From positions 1 through 61,064 of the forward strand of contig JAOHSH010000005.1 in NCBI GenBank assembly GCA_028122555.1: DNA of 61,064 bases, given 5' to 3'. Shown here one piece after another: positions 1 to 6,775 of this stretch; within the stretch, counting starts at the first letter, position 1; each line of letters begins with the position of its first letter. Below the pieces are notes generated by a model, which was not told where the DNA came from, did no database searches, and was given only the letters and a program-made list of their open reading frames with translations. The translations under genes and the position numbers were made by a program. This stretch comes from Methylophilaceae bacterium (GTDB lineage: Bacteria > Pseudomonadota > Gammaproteobacteria > Burkholderiales > Methylophilaceae).

Positions 1-27
1 AATAATAATTCAGAGTATAAATAAAAT

Positions 28-549
28 TTAATTAATATAAGGCTCTATTAAGCTGATTATTTTTTTTGAATCAGGACTGGTCATACTCCCAAAAACATGA
101 ACTGATTCTGCCTTAGGCATTACTAAAAACTTATAAAAATTCCATAGTGGTGCCTCACCAGTAATCTCTGCTAAATTTTTATAGACAGGGTTTGCTTTGG
201 GTCCTATAACACTAGATTTACTCATCATTGGAAATTCAACTGCATAAGTTAATTTACAAAAATCTTGAATTTCTTTATCAGTTTTTAATTCTTGATTGAA
301 GTCATTTGAAGGAAAACCAACAATCATGATATTTTTCTTATTATCTCTGTAGAGCTTCTCAAGAGCTTCGAACTGAGGCGTAAACCCGCACTTACTAGCT
401 GTATTTACAAAAATTATTGGTTTTTCTTGGTGTTGGCATAAATCAAACTTTTCACCTTTTAATGTTACTAAATCTTGATTATAAAAATCCATGCATGCTC
501 CCAAAGAAATAATTGGTACGAATAGAAGAGTAATTAAAAATATTTTCAT
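28..549 (-). CDS. exported glutathione peroxidase-family protein (thioredoxin-dependent type)
   Basis: Glutathione peroxidase fold, 173 aa; family members reduce hydroperoxides. The peroxidatic cysteine is C54 in ASKCGFTPQ, and the WNF motif supplying the Trp and Asn of the active site lies near the C-terminus. A second cysteine, C98 in the IQDFCKLTY segment, matches the resolving cysteine of thioredoxin-dependent members, so thioredoxin rather than glutathione is the likely reductant (inference). The usual GFPCNQF motif reads GFPSNDF here, a variant I recall from a subset of proteobacterial homologues. The first ~18 residues are a hydrophobic signal sequence ending LGAC, which could be a weak lipobox (C19) or a plain signal peptidase site, so the enzyme probably acts outside the cytoplasm. 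It lies 36 bp downstream of the thermonuclease gene on the same strand and may be cotranscribed with it. Confidence 0.88.
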   Translation of the reverse strand: MKIFLITLLFVPIISLGACMDFYNQDLVTLKGEKFDLCQHQEKPIIFVNTASKCGFTPQFEALEKLYRDNKKNIMIVGFPSNDFNQELKTDKEIQDFCKLTYAVEFPMMSKSSVIGPKANPVYKNLAEITGEAPLWNFYKFLVMPKAESVHVFGSMTSPDSKKIISLIEPYIN

Positions 550-585
550 GATTTTTTTGACACCTAGTTAATAAAATTGTTCAAG

Positions 586-1101
586 TTATCTTTTTCGATA
601 AGCTTTTCGCCATTTCCATGGTGGAATGGGCTTACTTGCCGACCAAAGACCAACACTATTTTTTCTAGCGATGCTTTCTACTATACTATAACTTTCTTGA
701 TCTACTTTTGATTGGCTATTTTTATATTTTTTATAATGCCATGCCATACCATTTTGCAACATCAGATAATTTATATCCTTATTTTCATAAACTATCTTAC
801 CAATAACTCTCTTGTATCGATCAAGTGAAAATGGATTATTATTTTTTGGCTTTGAAATTATACTTATATACTTTTTATCGATAATTCCTTTCAGAAAATT
901 TGTCGATCTTTTTCCATAACTCTGATCCTTTTCTGGTGCGTCAATGCCTAATAACCTTACTTTATAAATTTTATTAGACATATAATCTTTAGCGTGAATA
1001 GTATCACCATCAACAATTTTTACTACCTTCGCATTAAAGTCAGCAAAAGTATATGTACTTAATAAAAAAAGACTTATAATTAATGATATCTTTACAATCA
1101 T
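586..1101 (-). CDS. secreted thermonuclease (staphylococcal nuclease homologue)
   Basis: SNase-fold phosphodiesterase, 171 aa. An N-terminal signal peptide of about 20 residues (hydrophobic stretch ending TFA) directs export. The core shows VKIVDGDTIHA, then KVRLLGIDAPE with the expected catalytic Arg (R49) and Glu (E57), and the later DRYKR segment that supplies the second catalytic arginine. Members cleave DNA or RNA with calcium; for an aquatic heterotroph, periplasmic nucleic-acid scavenging is a reasonable role (inference). The start codon is only 11 bases from the divergent start of the next gene, so the promoter of each must lie within the coding region of the other. Confidence 0.88.
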   Translation of the reverse strand: MIVKISLIISLFLLSTYTFADFNAKVVKIVDGDTIHAKDYMSNKIYKVRLLGIDAPEKDQSYGKRSTNFLKGIIDKKYISIISKPKNNNPFSLDRYKRVIGKIVYENKDINYLMLQNGMAWHYKKYKNSQSKVDQESYSIVESIARKNSVGLWSASKPIPPWKWRKAYRKR

Positions 1102-1112
1102 AAAAAATCTTA

Positions 1113-1670
1113 ATGAAAAAACTACACTATACCCTCTTATATCTTTTGTTTATCTCATTCAGCTCTTTTTCTGAAGACTTTCAATATCATATCTATGAAA
1201 GATACTATAATCATAGTGATACTATGAGGCCATCTCCATATGGAGACTTGCATGTATATTTTCAAGGCCCTATGATCGAAGAGGCTATCGATAGAAATTT
1301 AAAGTCTAGTATAAAAAAATGTAAAGCGGGTGTTGAGTCAAAATATATATTTTTAATTGAACCACAAGTTTTCTATAATTCTTCGATGACAACTCTTCAT
1401 GGTGAATTTAAGGTAAAAATATATACCTCTTCAAATGTACTCAAAGATACTCATATAATAAGAACTCAGCGCCAAGGACGAATAAATCAAGTAGCTAATT
1501 CTCATATAAATAAAATATATGACAACCTGATAATAAAACTTTCAAGTGAAATATTAGAGAATCTTTCAAAAGATACTTCAAACATTAATGGTGATTTTTG
1601 TGGAATTATTGGACTTGGTGAGGAAAAAAATAATATTAAAAAAGATTATAAAAGGCCGATACAAGCCTAA
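1113..1670 (+). CDS. small exported protein of unknown function
   Basis: I do not recognise a family. The 185-residue product starts with a clear signal peptide (MKKLHYTLLYLLF, then a Ser/Phe-rich region ending near residue 20), so it is probably periplasmic. The mature part has two cysteines (in IKKCKAG and in GDFCGIIG, near the C-terminus), which could form a disulfide. Several alternating segments (YIFLIEPQVFY, GEFKVKIYTSS) look like beta strands, and the tail is lysine-rich. It is divergent from the thermonuclease gene and about 90 bases upstream of the TPR gene. Coding status is supported by length, signal peptide and a consistent reading frame, not by homology. Confidence 0.65.
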   Translation: MKKLHYTLLYLLFISFSSFSEDFQYHIYERYYNHSDTMRPSPYGDLHVYFQGPMIEEAIDRNLKSSIKKCKAGVESKYIFLIEPQVFYNSSMTTLHGEFKVKIYTSSNVLKDTHIIRTQRQGRINQVANSHINKIYDNLIIKLSSEILENLSKDTSNINGDFCGIIGLGEEKNNIKKDYKRPIQA

Positions 1671-1757
1671 TTTAATAATCTATTAAGCTCTTGCATTAAG
1701 AAACCTTTTTGGTAAGATTAAAAGAACTAGTATTTCATTATAAGCCTTTTAAAATTT

Positions 1758-2690
1758 ATGAAAAATAAAATTAATTTTTTTGTTTCTGTACTAATGGGAA
1801 GCATTTTTTTGCTAGCTTCATTTACAACCTTTGGAAAAAGTAACTTAGAGCAAATTAAAATTCTTTTAAAAAATGGCAAATATAGCCGCGCTGAAATTCT
1901 TGTTAATAAATCAATTGAAGATAATTTAAATAATCCAGAATTATTATTTTACAAAGGCATTATTGAAACTAATATAGGTAAAAATAATCAAGCAATTGAC
2001 ACGTTTAGAAATTTAACTGAGAAATTTCCAGAGCTTCCAGAGCCTTTCAATAATCTTGCTGTTCTCTATGCCGAAAAAGGCCAATTCATCCTTGCAAAAG
2101 AGATTCTTGAGCAAGCTATTAAAACGAACCCTAGCTATTTAACAGCACATATAAATCTTGGAGATATTTTTACTAAGATGGCAAGTGAAGCATACAATAA
2201 TGCTTTAGAAATTGATGAATCAAATAATATAGCAATAACAAAACTTTCCATGATTACTCAGCTATTTAACTACAATCCAAATATAAAAAATACTAAAATT
2301 GATTCGATAAAAGTAACTAACAAAGTAAAAGATAAAAAACCGACTAAGAAAGAAATATCAGAAGATATTTTAAATGTTTTAGACAATTGGAGAGTAGCAT
2401 GGGAAAATAAAAATATGGATGAATATTTATCCGCATACGCCTCTAATTTTCAATATCCAAATAATATGACTCAAACAAGTTGGGAAAAGTATAGGACAAA
2501 TAGGATCACTTCAAAAAAAGTAATCGAGATTTCGTTATCTAATACTAAGATAAAATTTAAGAAGAAAGAAGTTTTAGTAACCTTTGTACAAAATTATAAA
2601 TCTGGCAATTTAAATCAAGTATCAAATAAAACATTAGTTTTTATTGAAGAAGAAGGTGATTGGCTTATATTTAAAGAGACTTCTAGGTAA
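1758..2690 (+). CDS. exported TPR protein with C-terminal NTF2-like (Cds6-type) domain
   Basis: 310 residues. A signal peptide covers about residues 1-27 (hydrophobic, ending near FTTFGKS). Residues ~30-165 form tetratricopeptide repeats (for example FNNLAVLYAEKGQF and AHINLGDIF). After a Lys/Thr-rich linker around 195, the last ~105 residues (from ILDNW-like segment VLDNWRVAWENKN) match the NTF2-like module found at the C-terminus of some L,D-transpeptidases. The next gene carries the same module after a YkuD catalytic domain. The two genes are 29 bp apart and probably cotranscribed, so this product may be an accessory or scaffold for the transpeptidase at the cell wall (inference). No catalytic residues are seen. 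Confidence 0.82.
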   Translation: MKNKINFFVSVLMGSIFLLASFTTFGKSNLEQIKILLKNGKYSRAEILVNKSIEDNLNNPELLFYKGIIETNIGKNNQAIDTFRNLTEKFPELPEPFNNLAVLYAEKGQFILAKEILEQAIKTNPSYLTAHINLGDIFTKMASEAYNNALEIDESNNIAITKLSMITQLFNYNPNIKNTKIDSIKVTNKVKDKKPTKKEISEDILNVLDNWRVAWENKNMDEYLSAYASNFQYPNNMTQTSWEKYRTNRITSKKVIEISLSNTKIKFKKKEVLVTFVQNYKSGNLNQVSNKTLVFIEEEGDWLIFKETSR

Positions 2691-2719
2691 AATAAATCAA
2701 AGAAATTTTAATACTTCCT

Positions 2720-4036
2720 ATGCGCCTCTTCATAATTCTCATATTTTTTTACTCCTCAAATATTTTTAGTTTCGAACAAAATAAAATAGAAAAACAAAAT
2801 AATTTTTTTGATAAAAAGCCCGCTGAACAAAGAGAAATTTTTATTGAGAAATTAAAAAATATAATCTCTAAAAAAAATCCGGTTATTAAAGAATCTACCT
2901 CATTAGCTACTGATATAGTTAAAATTGAAACAGTTGAATCTTTATTAATTAAGGCCTTAGAATTAATATCAAATGGCCAACTTGATCAAGCAAACAATAT
3001 TATAGATGAACTAATTGTTTTAGCTCCAAATTTTAAACTTGCACATTTGATTCGTGGAGATATTTTAACTGCATATTCCATGAGTATTAATAGTTTTGGA
3101 GGAAGTGCAATTGAAATCAATTCTAATAAAGTCCAAGAACTGAAAAAAGAAGCCCAGCAAAGAATAAAGGGATACTTAATTTCAAATAAAAATATCTTAC
3201 CAAAATTTAATATTCTTCCAAATAAAGCAGATAAATATCTTATATATGTAGATATGGATAGTTCTAGACTATATATATTTGAAAATAATAATGGAAAATA
3301 TTCCTATCTATCAGATCACTATGTATCAATTGGTAAGAACGGATATGGTAAAAGATTTGAAGGAGATAAAAAGACTCCTTTTGGTACATATTTTATTCAA
3401 AAAAAAATACAAAGGCAATTAACAGATTTTTATGGCGAAGGTGCATACCCTCTTAATTATCCTAATAAATTTGATAAAATTAATAAATACACAGGTTCTG
3501 GAATATGGATTCATGGAACACCTAAATCAACATACAGTAGACCACCCGAAGCTAGTGATGGTTGTGTAGTATTATCCAATAAAGATCTTGTAAAACTTGA
3601 AAATATTCTCAAGACAGTAGGAACGCCAATTATTTTATCTAATTTAAGTATTACCCAATTAAGTCAACGAAGTGAAGAATTGATAAAAGAAGACCAAATA
3701 AAAATACTAGATTCAATACAAAATTGGAAACAATCTTGGTCAAGTAAGAATTATGAAGACTATTTAAATTTTTATAGCATAAATGCAAAATATAATAATT
3801 TGAGTTATAAAAAATGGACTTTTCTCAAAAAAAATGTCTTTATAAAATCTAAGAATATTAAAATATCAATAAATAATATAGCTATTTATGAATACCCATC
3901 ACTTAAAGATCAATTAAGACTTGTTATATTTAATCAAGATTATAGGAGTAACTTAATTACTAATAAGACAAAAAAGCAGCAGATATGGAAAAAAAAGGGC
4001 ATGAAATGGAAAATAATATACGAAGGAACTGAATAA
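2720..4036 (+). CDS. L,D-transpeptidase (YkuD domain) with TPR-like N-terminus and NTF2-like C-terminus
   Basis: 438 aa, exported through an N-terminal hydrophobic signal. A short helical repeat region (about residues 70-150) is followed by a YkuD catalytic domain (about 172-312). Its hallmark is seen directly: H265 in IHGTPKST and catalytic C282 in SDGCVVLSN, 17 residues apart, with the usual preceding GKRFEGDKKTPFGTY segment. The C-terminus (~330-438) is an NTF2-like/Cds6-type domain like that of the preceding gene. Family members make 3-3 peptidoglycan crosslinks or attach proteins to peptidoglycan through a covalent acyl-cysteine intermediate. Upstream neighbour is the TPR protein; downstream gene is convergent, 4 bases away. 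Confidence 0.92.
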   Translation: MRLFIILIFFYSSNIFSFEQNKIEKQNNFFDKKPAEQREIFIEKLKNIISKKNPVIKESTSLATDIVKIETVESLLIKALELISNGQLDQANNIIDELIVLAPNFKLAHLIRGDILTAYSMSINSFGGSAIEINSNKVQELKKEAQQRIKGYLISNKNILPKFNILPNKADKYLIYVDMDSSRLYIFENNNGKYSYLSDHYVSIGKNGYGKRFEGDKKTPFGTYFIQKKIQRQLTDFYGEGAYPLNYPNKFDKINKYTGSGIWIHGTPKSTYSRPPEASDGCVVLSNKDLVKLENILKTVGTPIILSNLSITQLSQRSEELIKEDQIKILDSIQNWKQSWSSKNYEDYLNFYSINAKYNNLSYKKWTFLKKNVFIKSKNIKISINNIAIYEYPSLKDQLRLVIFNQDYRSNLITNKTKKQQIWKKKGMKWKIIYEGTE

Positions 4037-4040
4037 ATAT

Positions 4041-4409
4041 TTAGATACAAATTTGTTTAATGAGATTTGGGAATGCTCTGAAAATATATTTTCTAAATTT
4101 TTCAGACTTATTTCCTAACTCTAATTCTTCACTTTTATTTGCCTCGCCACGATAAAACTTTTCTTCAATAATAGATGGATTTATTTCTCCACAAATATGC
4201 TCTAGTATCAAAACATATGAAGTTACGTCTTTAGGGAAAGTTTTTTCTTTAAATCTTAGTTTAATAAGTGCCCTAGTTTTTTGTTCAATCTGGCTTACTG
4301 AACTAATAAGTAATTTAGCTTCAAATATTTGACTCTCATAGAAAGTCACCCAATTTGCATTAACGTTTTGGGTATACAAAAATAATATAATACATATTAA
4401 ACGTTTCAT
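4041..4409 (-). CDS. small exported protein of unknown function
   Basis: 122 residues with a signal peptide (MKRLICIILFLYTQNVNA, cleavage after ANA likely). The mature part begins with a WVTFYES segment and has two cysteines (in LEHICGEI and near the end in IKQICI) that could pair in the periplasm. The general look recalls small surface-adhesin-E-like proteins, but I cannot assign the family with confidence. It is convergent with the L,D-transpeptidase gene and lies directly downstream of the tRNA-Ser gene on the same strand. Confidence 0.6.
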   Translation of the reverse strand: MKRLICIILFLYTQNVNANWVTFYESQIFEAKLLISSVSQIEQKTRALIKLRFKEKTFPKDVTSYVLILEHICGEINPSIIEEKFYRGEANKSEELELGNKSEKFRKYIFRAFPNLIKQICI

Positions 4410-4458
4410 TTTATTACCAATAGCTTATCTTATTAATTATTATAAATGATTATCAATA

Positions 4459-4548
4459 TGGCGGAAGGGGCGGGATTCGAACCCGCGTCAGGTATTAACC
4501 TGAACACGCTTTCCAAGCGTGCGATTTAAACCACTCATCCACCCTTCC
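4459..4548 (-). tRNA. tRNA-Ser (anticodon GGA)
   Basis: On the minus strand the 5' end GGAAGGGT pairs with the 3' ACCCTTCC-type strand CCCCTTCC before a G discriminator and an encoded CCA (positions 4461-4459). The anticodon stem-loop is CACGCTTGGAAAGCGTG, giving anticodon GGA. A long variable arm (TTCAGGTTAATACCTGA) marks it as a class II tRNA of the serine type, and the T arm reads GCGGGTTCGAATCCCGC. It reads UCC/UCU serine codons. Confidence 0.97.
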
Positions 4549-4557
4549 AGACGTGAA

Positions 4558-4563
4558 ATTATA
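4558..4563 (-). promoter_or_regulatory. candidate -10 box of the tRNA-Ser promoter
   Basis: A perfect TATAAT on the minus strand ends 9 bases before the mature tRNA 5' end, so transcription would start almost at the tRNA. No good -35 hexamer is seen 16-18 bases upstream in this AT-rich stretch. The call rests on the -10 match and its spacing only. Confidence 0.4.
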
Positions 4564-4596
4564 TATTACTTTTAATTATTGATTTATCTATCTAGA

Positions 4597-4613
4597 AGTA
4601 TTAATGTAATACT
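4597..4613. promoter_or_regulatory. 17-bp palindrome between tRNA-Ser and exaC, candidate operator
   Basis: AGTATTA ATG TAATACT is a perfect inverted repeat with 7-bp arms and a 3-bp centre. It lies 44 bases upstream of the aldehyde dehydrogenase start and behind the tRNA promoter. It has no T-tract, so it does not look like a terminator. A dimeric regulator binding site for exaC is possible, but short AT-rich palindromes also arise by chance here. Confidence 0.3.
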
Positions 4614-4656
4614 TTCCGTAGGTTGCAAATATTAAAAAAATTTTTGGAGATAAAAT

Positions 4657-6177
4657 ATGGCTTTCACAACACTTAAAGATCTTGGGTTAAAACACCCATA
4701 TAAGGAAAAATATGATAATTTTATTGGCGGAAAATGGGTTAAACCAGTTGATGGAAAATATTTTGAAAATATTACTCCTATTTCCGGCAAGCCATTTTGT
4801 GAAGTTGCAAGATCCAATGAAAAAGATATTGAATTAGCTCTAGATGCTGGACATGCAGCTAAAGATGCATGGGGGAAAACAAGTACCACAGAGCGTGCCA
4901 ATATCTTATTAAAAATAGCTGATGTAATGGAAAAAAATCTTGAACTAATTTCTTTAGCTGAGACTATTGATAACGGTAAATCTATTAGAGAATGTATTCA
5001 TGCTGATATACCATTAGCTATTGATCATTTTAGATACTTTGCAAGTGCTGTAAGAGCTCAAGAAGGAAGTATTGGTGAGATTGATGGTGAAACAATGGCA
5101 TACCACTTCCATGAGCCACTAGGTGTTGTAGGGCAAATTATTCCTTGGAATTTTCCTATCTTAATGGCTGTATGGAAATTAGCACCGGCACTTGCTGCTG
5201 GAAATTGTGTTGTATTAAAACCAGCTGAACAAACTCCCGTATCAATATTGGTAGTGATAGAATTAATTGCTGACCTATTACCTGCAGGTACTCTTAATGT
5301 TGTAAATGGCTTTGGTTTAGAAGCAGGAAAGCCTCTTGCAAGCTCAAGTAGAATTGCAAAAATTGCATTTACAGGTGAGACAACAACTGGTCGCTTAATT
5401 ATGCAATATGCATCACAAAATATCATTCCAGTAACTCTTGAATTAGGTGGTAAATCTCCTAATGTTTTCTTTGAAGATATTATGGATACAGATGATGGTC
5501 TTTTTGATAAAGCCCTTGAAGGTTTTACCATGTTTGCACTTAATCAAGGTGAAGTTTGTACTTGCCCTTCTCGTGCAATTATCCAAGAATCTATCTATGA
5601 TAAATTTATGGAAAGAGCCCTTGAGAGAGTAAAGGCAATTAAACAAGCAAGTCCTCTTGAATCAGATACTATGATAGGGGCTCAAGCTTCCAGTGAGCAG
5701 ATGGAAAAAATTCTATCTTACATAGATTTAGGAAAAGAAGAAGGTGCAGAACTTCTCATTGGTGGAAATAGGAATGTTATGGATGGTGAGCATTCGGAAG
5801 GTTATTACATCGAGCCAACAGTATTTAAAGGCAATAATAAAATGAGAATTTTCCAGGAAGAAATTTTTGGTCCTGTCGTATCAGTCACAACATTTAAGGA
5901 TGAAGCTGAAGCTTTAGAGATTGCAAATGATACTCTTTATGGTCTAGGAGCTGCTGTTTGGACTAGAAATATTAATACTGCATTCAGAATGGGTAAAGGT
6001 ATTCAAGCAGGTCGTGTATGGACAAACTGTTATCATGCATACCCTGCTCATGCAGCATTTGGTGGTTACAAACAATCTGGTATTGGTCGTGAAACCCATA
6101 AAATGATGCTTGATCACTATCAACAAACTAAGAATCTGCTTGTAAGCTATACAGAAGCAAAGCTCGGATTCTTTTAA
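4657..6177 (+). CDS. exaC: NAD-dependent aldehyde dehydrogenase, ExaC/AldB type
   Basis: 506-residue aldehyde dehydrogenase superfamily enzyme that oxidises acetaldehyde or similar short aldehydes to the acid. Visible motifs: the IPWNFPILM cofactor segment, [16 protein letters not shown], the general base E262 in LELGGKSPN, and catalytic C301 in [11 protein letters not shown], the form typical of the ExaC/AldB/DhaS group; the C-terminal [11 protein letters not shown] segment is present. The start is supported by GGAG 7 bases upstream. A DUF779 gene follows, a pairing I know from many proteobacterial exaC loci. In a C1- or ethanol-using bacterium it would detoxify aldehydes (inference). Confidence 0.93.
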   Translation: MAFTTLKDLGLKHPYKEKYDNFIGGKWVKPVDGKYFENITPISGKPFCEVARSNEKDIELALDAGHAAKDAWGKTSTTERANILLKIADVMEKNLELISLAETIDNGKSIRECIHADIPLAIDHFRYFASAVRAQEGSIGEIDGETMAYHFHEPLGVVGQIIPWNFPILMAVWKLAPALAAGNCVVLKPAEQTPVSILVVIELIADLLPAGTLNVVNGFGLEAGKPLASSSRIAKIAFTGETTTGRLIMQYASQNIIPVTLELGGKSPNVFFEDIMDTDDGLFDKALEGFTMFALNQGEVCTCPSRAIIQESIYDKFMERALERVKAIKQASPLESDTMIGAQASSEQMEKILSYIDLGKEEGAELLIGGNRNVMDGEHSEGYYIEPTVFKGNNKMRIFQEEIFGPVVSVTTFKDEAEALEIANDTLYGLGAAVWTRNINTAFRMGKGIQAGRVWTNCYHAYPAHAAFGGYKQSGIGRETHKMMLDHYQQTKNLLVSYTEAKLGFF

Positions 6178-6200
6178 GATATACTTAAAAGGTTTACAAT

Positions 6201-6228
6201 AAAAGGCAGAAACTATTCTGCCTTTTTT
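6201..6228 (+). terminator. rho-independent terminator after exaC
   Basis: Inverted repeat AAAAGGCAG / CTGCCTTTT (6201-6209 and 6218-6226) with an 8-base loop, running into a T6 tract at 6223-6228. It begins 23 bases after the exaC stop and ends only 4 bases before the ATG of the DUF779 gene, so it may act as an attenuator between the two genes or fold over the start region of the second. Confidence 0.8.
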
Positions 6229-6232
6229 GATT

Positions 6233-6610
6233 ATGATTAAACGAATAACTACAACTGAAGCCGCAAATAAACTTATTGATGATCTAAAAGAAATTCATGG
6301 TGAACTTATGTTTCATCAATCTGGTGGATGCTGCGACGGTAGTGCACCGATGTGTTTTTCTAAAGGTGAGTTCTACCTAGGAAACTCTGATGTTGAGATA
6401 GGGATAGTTAATGATGTCCATTTCTATATGAGTGCTAGTCAATTTGAATATTGGGAACACACACACTTAATTTTAGATGCCATTAAAGGAACAGGTGGTC
6501 AGTTTTCCCTTGAAAGACCAACAGGATTGAGATTTATAATTCGATCAAGACTTTATTCTGATGAAGAATGGAAATATCTTGAAAAATTTCCCGTAAAAAG
6601 ATGTGGTTAA
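6233..6610 (+). CDS. DUF779 family protein
   Basis: 125 aa, function not established. The conserved family segment with HQSGGCCDGSAPMC (about residues 31-44) has three cysteines and a histidine suited to metal binding; the C-terminal half contains SLERPTGLRF. Members are commonly encoded next to ExaC-type aldehyde dehydrogenases, as here, which suggests a helper or regulator of that enzyme (inference). ATG at 6233 was chosen over an in-frame TTG at 6227 because the TTG lies within the T-tract of the preceding terminator. No Shine-Dalgarno is visible: the bases just upstream are the T-rich side of the hairpin. Confidence 0.88.
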   Translation: MIKRITTTEAANKLIDDLKEIHGELMFHQSGGCCDGSAPMCFSKGEFYLGNSDVEIGIVNDVHFYMSASQFEYWEHTHLILDAIKGTGGQFSLERPTGLRFIIRSRLYSDEEWKYLEKFPVKRCG

Positions 6611-6636
6611 TTACTTAATTAAATCGCATAATGGGG

Positions 6637-6642
6637 TAAAAT
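6637..6642 (+). promoter_or_regulatory. candidate -10 box of the 4.5S RNA promoter
   Basis: TAAAAT ends 6 bases before the predicted 5' end of the SRP RNA, the right place for a -10 element. The upstream region is AT-rich and the best -35 candidates (CTTAAT at 17-bp spacing) are poor, so this is tentative. Confidence 0.35.
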
Positions 6643-6648
6643 AAAATT

Positions 6649-6743
6649 GGCGGGTCTCCTCGCATTGTTATTTAGCCAACCTGGTCAGATGCGGAAGCAA
6701 GCAGCCACAACTATTGATACAAGTGCCGGGGGTCGGACTCGCC
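6649..6743 (+). ncRNA. ffs: 4.5S signal recognition particle RNA
   Basis: The bacterial SRP RNA domain IV hallmark is present: CTGGTCAGATGCGGAAGCAAGCAGCC followed by GTGCCGGGGGTCGG is split here as the GGTCAG and GGAAGCAAGCAGCC segments with the GTGCCGGG return strand. The ends pair as a terminal helix (GGCGGGTC with GACTCGCC, one G-U). The RNA binds Ffh and targets membrane proteins to FtsY and the Sec translocon. It sits 32 bases upstream of dnaX with no terminator between, so read-through into dnaX is likely. Confidence 0.95.
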
Positions 6744-6775
6744 ATTTACCAAATTAAATTAATTAAAGTTAACCT

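Noticed and set aside
4459-4548. tRNA gene as an attachment site for a genomic island
   Set aside because: No duplicated 3' tRNA fragment or integrase gene was seen nearby, and both flanks hold ordinary genes.
5058-5531. Long antisense open frames opposite exaC (also 4632-4901, 5443-5646 and 5944-6126)
   Set aside because: They mirror a strongly conserved aldehyde dehydrogenase, have no recognisable family or ribosome binding site, and look like shadows of its codon pattern.
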